Assembly: GCA_938007945.1 (NCBI GenBank)
Contig: CALLME010000013.1
Span: 1-10,554, forward strand
DNA length: 10,554 bases
Direction: 5' to 3'
Origin: an uncultured Caulobacterales bacterium
Lineage (GTDB): Bacteria > Pseudomonadota > Alphaproteobacteria > Caulobacterales > Maricaulaceae
Each line of letters begins with the position of its first letter. The first letter of the stretch is position 1. Below, piece after piece: positions 6,417-10,554 of the stretch. A program made the translations under genes and the position numbers. The notes under the pieces were generated by a model. The model worked only from the letters and a program-made list of their open reading frames with translations, was not told the origin of the DNA and made no database searches.

Positions 6417-7388
6417 TTAAAGCCATTTCGCTTTTTTGAACAGGCCCAGTAAAATCAGCGCAATTGCAATCACCATGGCGCAGACAATAGCAAAACCCCA
6501 CGGGTTTTCCACCCACGGCATGCCGCCGACATTAATGCCAAACATGCCTGAGATAAGCCCAAGCGGCAGGAAGATAGCGGCGACGACGGAGAGTAACATC
6601 ATATTGCGGTTCATCTCTTCAGCGCGTTGGTCGACGAGTTGGTCTTTCACAATGGCGCAGCGTTCCCGAATAGCATCAAGCTCTTCATTAATTCGTGTGG
6701 CTTGATCAGCAGCTTCGCGAATGCGTAACCGGTCACTATCAGTGATAAAATCTACATTTTGCAATGAAAGTGTATTCAACGCGTCCCGTTGCGGTGCGAG
6801 GTAGCGGCGTAACATAATGGCTTCGCGACGTAATTCGGATAATTCCAAAATATGACTTTCCCCTGTATGCTGATCGACCTTTTCTTCGAGTCCATCTACT
6901 TGTTCATTGAGATCGACAATTGTGGGATTCATGCGGTCAGCAAGCGCAAGACCAAACAGTGCAACAAAACCACCCGTCGTTTTAGGCGCGCTTTGAGTTG
7001 TTATACGTCTGGATATGTCACGCGTGGCTTTCAATGGGCGTCTCTCAACTGAAATCACGCGATTACTCTCTACAAAAAAGCGGATGCCAATCATATCCTC
7101 AGGCTGACTTCCTGGATTGAGGTTAACCCCGCGAAAATTAATTAAGAGTGCGCCATTATGGAAAATCGTGCGTGGTCTGCTATCCCCTGCGAGTAAAATA
7201 CGCTCTGCCATACCGTCGATTTTTTTATCGGCTTTCATCCAAGCCGCGCAGCTCTCTTCTTTCGCGTTAAAATGTAACCATTCATATCCATTCTCGGGGC
7301 GCGCGGCATTGGGGTGCTTTTCTGCCTCTGTTAACTCGCGCGCCACTCCGTCGTTTGAGATAAAAAAGGCAAATAAAGTATGGGGCAT
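6417..7388 (-). CDS. zntB: Zinc transporter ZntB (CorA superfamily)
   Basis: This 323-aa inner-membrane metal transporter is close to the 327 aa of E. coli ZntB. A large cytosolic N-terminal domain (1-260) ends in a long helical section (about 160-260, ELSELRREAIMLRRYLAPQRD). Two C-terminal membrane helices follow (about 264-285 and 297-316). The signature between them reads GMFGINVGGMP (281-291): a GIN-VGG form like that of ZntB, not the YGMNF typical of magnesium-specific CorA. The protein ends KKAKWL, like other ZntB proteins. Family members are homopentamers. ZntB was first described as zinc efflux and later as proton-coupled zinc uptake, so direction is uncertain here. It starts 14 bases after the pabBC stop with no clear SD and is probably translated from the shared transcript. 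A CorA-like Mg/Co transporter is the less likely alternative. Confidence 0.88.
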   Translation of the reverse strand: MPHTLFAFFISNDGVARELTEAEKHPNAARPENGYEWLHFNAKEESCAAWMKADKKIDGMAERILLAGDSRPRTIFHNGALLINFRGVNLNPGSQPEDMIGIRFFVESNRVISVERRPLKATRDISRRITTQSAPKTTGGFVALFGLALADRMNPTIVDLNEQVDGLEEKVDQHTGESHILELSELRREAIMLRRYLAPQRDALNTLSLQNVDFITDSDRLRIREAADQATRINEELDAIRERCAIVKDQLVDQRAEEMNRNMMLLSVVAAIFLPLGLISGMFGINVGGMPWVENPWGFAIVCAMVIAIALILLGLFKKAKWL

Positions 7389-7402
7389 AAAGCAGCTTTA
7401 TT

Positions 7403-9181
7403 TTATTGCGGCGTTTGTGAAATCAGCGTTGCCGCCATCATTCCCCGCAGTGAATTTCCCATAAATATATCAGCGCTGTCCAAATCCGCCAGCGTTAATA
7501 TGGAGGCTTTCGCTTGTCCTGACACGAGCATATCTGCGCGTAAGACGCCGGGCAAAAGTCCGCAGCGAATATCAGGCGTGAGAAAACTCTCAGCTGTCTT
7601 TACGAAAAGCGAGGTGAAGGAGCCCTCGCAAAGCTCGCCTTCCGCATTGAGAAACAACACCTCATCCGCGCCGCAAAGCGCCTTAAGTCGTGCGCGTTCG
7701 CCGTCATAAAAGGAACGGTCACTCACCTTATAACGTGTCTCTTGTACCTCGGGTGTCAGGGGGTTTTTAGATATGGCGAGTTTGAGCGGCTGCGTCAGCT
7801 CATTAATTTCAGACAGCTCGCAACGCACTTTGCCTGATTTAAATAAACTCAGACGAAGTTTTTGGTCATAATTCAAAGCGACAAGCTTGTGCAGCTCGGC
7901 ATAAATGTTGTTGCGGTAAAAGGGATAGCGCAGAGCTTGAGCACTCCTCGAAAGCCGCGCCAGATGGAGATTTAGACGGGTGATGTCACCCCTCGATGTG
8001 AGGCGCATAGTCTCGATTAGCTGCGGCGGAGAAGCGTCTTTTTTGGGCCTTACGACATCGGCTTTGAGGAGGCATTCGCGGTATTCTTCAACCCCGTCAC
8101 TGTCGAGGACAACGCCGCTGCCGACATTATAACGGAGTTTATTATCTTCTAAAATCAAAGTCCGTATCCCCACATTAAAGCAGCTCTCGCTTTGACCATC
8201 AGACGTTTCAGGATCAATATAACCCAAGGCCCCGCAATAGGCCCCGCGCGGTGCGTCCTCAAGCTCGCGGATAATTTCCATGGCGCGAATTTTAGGTGCG
8301 CCCGTGACTGAGCCGCAAGGAAACAGCGCTTTGAAAATATCTGTGAATGAGGTGTTGTCATTGAGGGTCGATATCACTTTGGACGTCATCTGATGCAGCG
8401 TCGGATAAGTCTCAAGTGAATAAAGCTCAGGCACTTTAACAGACCCTGGACGCGAGATGCGCGAAAGATCATTGCGCAATAAATCCACAATCATCAGATT
8501 TTCAGCTTGCGATTTTGCATCAGATTTTAAGCTATCGCGTAGCGCCACGTCCGCCGACTTATCCGCGAGCCGTTTAATTGTGCCTTTCATCGGGCGCATG
8601 GTCATCTGATCTGACTGGCGTTTAAAAAACAGTTCAGGCGAAAGCGAAATAATATCGGGCCCGTCGCCTAAGCTCACCACACCGCCATAATGCACAGGCT
8701 GCCTCGCGCGCAGTCCTGCATAAAGCTGAGCCGCTGTGCCCTCATAAGTGCCGTGTAAAGGAAAACAGAGGTTAATCTGATAAATATCACCCGCCCTGAT
8801 GTAATCTTTGACCTTATCATAGCGCGCGAGATAATCCGCCTCTGACCAAGCGGGGGTAAGAAAAAACTCAGCCACGTCACTCATACTGCCCATGGATTTT
8901 GATGGCGTCTCGTAAGACGTGAAAACGCCGAATTGCAATAGCGGGGCGTCAAAATCGTCAGGTAATTTATCTCTCAGCTTCGGCTCTAAAATATAACCAA
9001 GCTCATAAGCGGCATAGCCTGCGATGTAATGACCGCGCCCGCGATGCGCCTCTAATTTTTCAAGAGCTGCTTTGATTTTATCCGCCGAATAGACGGTAAT
9101 AATCTCAACGAGGTCTTTATAAACGCGCTGTGTGCCCGCGAGTTGATCGTCTAGCCAGATGAACGGCGCAGACAGGCTCAC
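7403..9181 (-). CDS. pabBC: Fused aminodeoxychorismate synthase component I / aminodeoxychorismate lyase
   Basis: This 592-aa bifunctional enzyme makes p-aminobenzoate for folate synthesis. It forms 4-amino-4-deoxychorismate from chorismate and ammonia (PabB part) and then eliminates pyruvate (PabC part). The chorismate-binding domain spans about 85-378. PMKGTIKR (197-204) carries Lys199, the position whose lysine marks PabB against anthranilate synthase (PIAGT). FPCGSVTGAPKIRAMEII (287-304) and a C-terminal GSGVVLDSDGVEEYREC block are also present. The class-IV PLP domain (about 387-592) shows YKVSDRSFYD with the likely PLP lysine Lys485, and LCEGSFTSLFV (517-527). The amidotransferase subunit PabA is not encoded here. 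The GTG start at 9181 shares the 4-base GTGA with the dapE stop, indicating translational coupling; a weak GAGG lies about 10 bases upstream. No defect is seen. Confidence 0.93.
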   Translation of the reverse strand: MSLSAPFIWLDDQLAGTQRVYKDLVEIITVYSADKIKAALEKLEAHRGRGHYIAGYAAYELGYILEPKLRDKLPDDFDAPLLQFGVFTSYETPSKSMGSMSDVAEFFLTPAWSEADYLARYDKVKDYIRAGDIYQINLCFPLHGTYEGTAAQLYAGLRARQPVHYGGVVSLGDGPDIISLSPELFFKRQSDQMTMRPMKGTIKRLADKSADVALRDSLKSDAKSQAENLMIVDLLRNDLSRISRPGSVKVPELYSLETYPTLHQMTSKVISTLNDNTSFTDIFKALFPCGSVTGAPKIRAMEIIRELEDAPRGAYCGALGYIDPETSDGQSESCFNVGIRTLILEDNKLRYNVGSGVVLDSDGVEEYRECLLKADVVRPKKDASPPQLIETMRLTSRGDITRLNLHLARLSRSAQALRYPFYRNNIYAELHKLVALNYDQKLRLSLFKSGKVRCELSEINELTQPLKLAISKNPLTPEVQETRYKVSDRSFYDGERARLKALCGADEVLFLNAEGELCEGSFTSLFVKTAESFLTPDIRCGLLPGVLRADMLVSGQAKASILTLADLDSADIFMGNSLRGMMAATLISQTPQ

Positions 9182-10338
9182 GCGAAATAAGCCTCAATCA
9201 CGCGGCGGTAGATTTGGGTCAGCGTTTTGATATCGCTAACATCCACGCGTTCATTGACTTGGTGCATGGTTGCGCCGACAAGGCCAAATTCCACGACAGG
9301 GGCGTAGTGCGTGATGAAGCGCGCATCCGAAGTCCCGCCTGTTGTTGAGAGCGTGGGCCGCGACCCACAGACCTGTTCCACCGCGTCCTGAATAATATCG
9401 GTAAAGCCGCAGGGTTGTGTGAGAAAACTTTCACCGCTCACGCGAATGGCGGTGCTTATCTCACCGTCAAATTCGTCTTTATGTTTCGCCACAACGTCTT
9501 CTATCCATTTGGTCAAGCTCGCGCCGCTATGGTGAATATTAAAACGGATATTAAATCGCGCTGTAGCGGTTTCTGGAATGACGTTCTCGGCGACATTGCC
9601 GACATCAATTGTTGTAACTTCGAGATTGCTCGGTTGAAAAAATTCCGACCCGTCATCTAGCGCGCGAGATGTCACCTCAGATAAAATCTCAATCAGTTTG
9701 GGCACAGGATTTACCGCGCGGTGGGGATAGGCGACATGGCCTTGCTTGCCGGTCACCGTGAGGACCGTGTTAATCGACCCTCTGCGCCCGTTTTTAATCA
9801 TCTCGCCCATTTGGTCAGGATTAGTCGGCTCGCCCACGAGGCAATGATCAATCACTTCGCCGTCAGCCGCAATGGCCGGCAGCAGTTTTTTCGTGCCGTT
9901 TTGTGCAGGCCCTTCTTCATCGCCCGTAATCAGAAAGCTGATAGACCCATTTGGCGTCCAGCCTGTCGCGAGTAGCTCACTTAATGCTCCGACAAAGGCG
10001 GCAATCGCGCCTTTCATATCGGCCGCACCACGACCCCAAAGTTGCCCGTCTTTCACCTCGCCGGCAAAGGGTGCGGCCGCCCATTTCGCAGCATCTCCCG
10101 TCGGCACGACATCGGTATGCCCTGCAAAGCAAAAGTTGGGCGCAGACGTCCCAAGACGCGCGTAGAGGTTATCGACAAACGCCTCGCCCTCGCCAAAGGG
10201 GTAGCGTTTGCAGACAAAGCCGAGCGCCTCAAGTTGCTCTTGCAGTGTGTCGAGCGCACCTGCATCTGTCCCCGTAATAGACGGGCGGCGGATAAGCGCG
10301 GCGGCAAATGTGACAGGGTCGAGTGGCGTAACTTGCAT
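9178..10338 (-). CDS. dapE: Succinyl-diaminopimelate desuccinylase DapE
   Basis: DapE hydrolyses N-succinyl-L,L-diaminopimelate to L,L-diaminopimelate and succinate in the succinylase branch of lysine and peptidoglycan precursor synthesis, in the cytoplasm. At 386 aa it has the usual family length. All di-zinc M20 residues can be placed: His74 (GHTD), Asp107 (GRGAADMKG, bridging), Glu141 (catalytic base) and Glu142 (ligand) in GDEEG, Glu170 (GEPT) and His359 (ATMHQVNE). The dimerisation domain lies at about 183-300, with GRRGSIN and the conserved NVIPETATARFNIRF. The ATG at 10338 gives the expected N-terminus; there is no strong SD, and a 12-bp palindrome (10342-10353) sits just upstream. It is the first gene of the minus-strand row, divergent from the cupin gene and overlapping pabBC by 4 bases. 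Intact, high certainty. Confidence 0.97.
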   Translation of the reverse strand: MQVTPLDPVTFAAALIRRPSITGTDAGALDTLQEQLEALGFVCKRYPFGEGEAFVDNLYARLGTSAPNFCFAGHTDVVPTGDAAKWAAAPFAGEVKDGQLWGRGAADMKGAIAAFVGALSELLATGWTPNGSISFLITGDEEGPAQNGTKKLLPAIAADGEVIDHCLVGEPTNPDQMGEMIKNGRRGSINTVLTVTGKQGHVAYPHRAVNPVPKLIEILSEVTSRALDDGSEFFQPSNLEVTTIDVGNVAENVIPETATARFNIRFNIHHSGASLTKWIEDVVAKHKDEFDGEISTAIRVSGESFLTQPCGFTDIIQDAVEQVCGSRPTLSTTGGTSDARFITHYAPVVEFGLVGATMHQVNERVDVSDIKTLTQIYRRVIEAYFA

Positions 10339-10341
10339 AAG

Positions 10342-10353
10342 CGCTTTAAAGCG
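10342..10353. repeat. 12-bp perfect palindrome at the dapE start
   Basis: CGCTTTAAAGCG is a perfect 12-bp palindrome ending 3 bases before the dapE ATG, in the 77-base divergent intergenic region. It could be an operator half-hidden in the leader or simply chance. No recognised regulator motif was matched. Confidence 0.3.
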
Positions 10354-10362
10354 GGGAAGATG

Positions 10363-10391
10363 TTAAAAAGCAAGACGACAATTTGTGTATT
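10363..10391 (+). promoter_or_regulatory. Possible promoter of the cupin gene
   Basis: TTAAAA (10363-10368) and TGTATT (10386-10391), separated by 17 bases, each match 4 of 6 consensus -35/-10 positions. They would start a transcript about 20 bases before the cupin ATG, leaving room for its AAGGA ribosome-binding site (10404-10408). Weak by-eye call. I could not find a convincing promoter for dapE on the other strand. Confidence 0.25.
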
Positions 10392-10415
10392 GCAGTCACA
10401 CGCTAAGGATCATCT

Positions 10416-10554
10416 ATGCCTGTATTAGACCTTAAATCGCTAACGCCTCGCACGAGCTGTAATTATCCCGCGCCATATGCCGCGGACTGCGCGGGGCGAC
10501 GTGCGTTGCGATTATCAGAGGCAGCTGGTCTGACGCAATTTGGCGCAAACCTCA
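10416..10554 (+). CDS. Cupin-domain protein, N-terminal part (runs off the window)
   Basis: The first 46 codons of a gene cut off by the right edge are visible. The ATG at 10416 has AAGGA six to seven bases upstream. The translation contains TSCNYPAPYAADCAGR (13-28) and GLTQFGANL (38-46). This YPxPF...GR...GLTQFGVNL pattern is what I know from the N-terminus of small single-domain cupins of the COG3837 type, in which the metal-binding RHWHxxEDE segment normally follows directly; that part is outside the window. Such proteins are about 150-165 aa, and their substrate is generally unknown. It is transcribed divergently from dapE, and I infer no functional link. Confidence 0.75.
   Translation, partial: MPVLDLKSLTPRTSCNYPAPYAADCAGRRALRLSEAAGLTQFGANL

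Noticed and set aside
10053..10373. A 106-aa minus-strand frame overlapping the 5' part of dapE.
   Set aside because: It is in a different frame from the fully motif-supported dapE and has no recognisable features.

Overview
The window looks like a piece of chromosome from an alphaproteobacterium, possibly a marine Hyphomonadales/Maricaulales-type organism. This is an inference from the TonB-dependent receptor style, the DUF6384-type membrane protein and its coiled-coil neighbours, and the general codon use; no rRNA or marker gene is present to fix the taxon. The DNA is densely packed. Eight genes lie on the minus strand, and a ninth starts divergently on the plus strand and runs off the right edge. 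No gap exceeds about 80 bases. I see no mobile element, tRNA, rRNA or CRISPR array.

Reading in the direction of transcription (right to left), the main gene row starts at 10338. It runs dapE (lysine/peptidoglycan precursor synthesis), a fused pabB-pabC gene (p-aminobenzoate for folate), zntB (a CorA-superfamily zinc transporter), then three genes of unknown function. These three encode a 391-aa helical, TelA-like cytoplasmic protein, a 320-aa single-pass membrane protein of the DUF6384 type, and a 538-aa coiled-coil protein with a Gly/Arg-rich tail. Overlaps and gaps in this row are -4, 14, 50, 36 and 1 bases, so it could be one long transcript. A 7-bp inverted repeat and a -10-like hexamer just before the 391-aa gene suggest the last three genes may also have their own promoter.

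Left of these, and separated by a 69-bp gap, is a two-gene unit: a 101-aa secreted His/Cys-containing protein followed by a 706-aa TonB-dependent receptor. The receptor has the plug Asp-His pair and the His/acid-rich loops typical of the zinc receptor ZnuD. Upstream of the small gene lies a dyad resembling an alphaproteobacterial Zur operator. It overlaps a promoter-like sequence so close to the GTG start that the message may be leaderless.

Two themes emerge. The first is zinc: a ZnuD-like receptor with its small partner, ZntB in the inner membrane, and the zinc enzyme DapE. The second is the uncharacterised three-gene coiled-coil/membrane module, which is the best candidate here for an undescribed system. 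At the right edge, the first 46 codons of a cupin-domain protein (COG3837 type) are visible, divergent from dapE.
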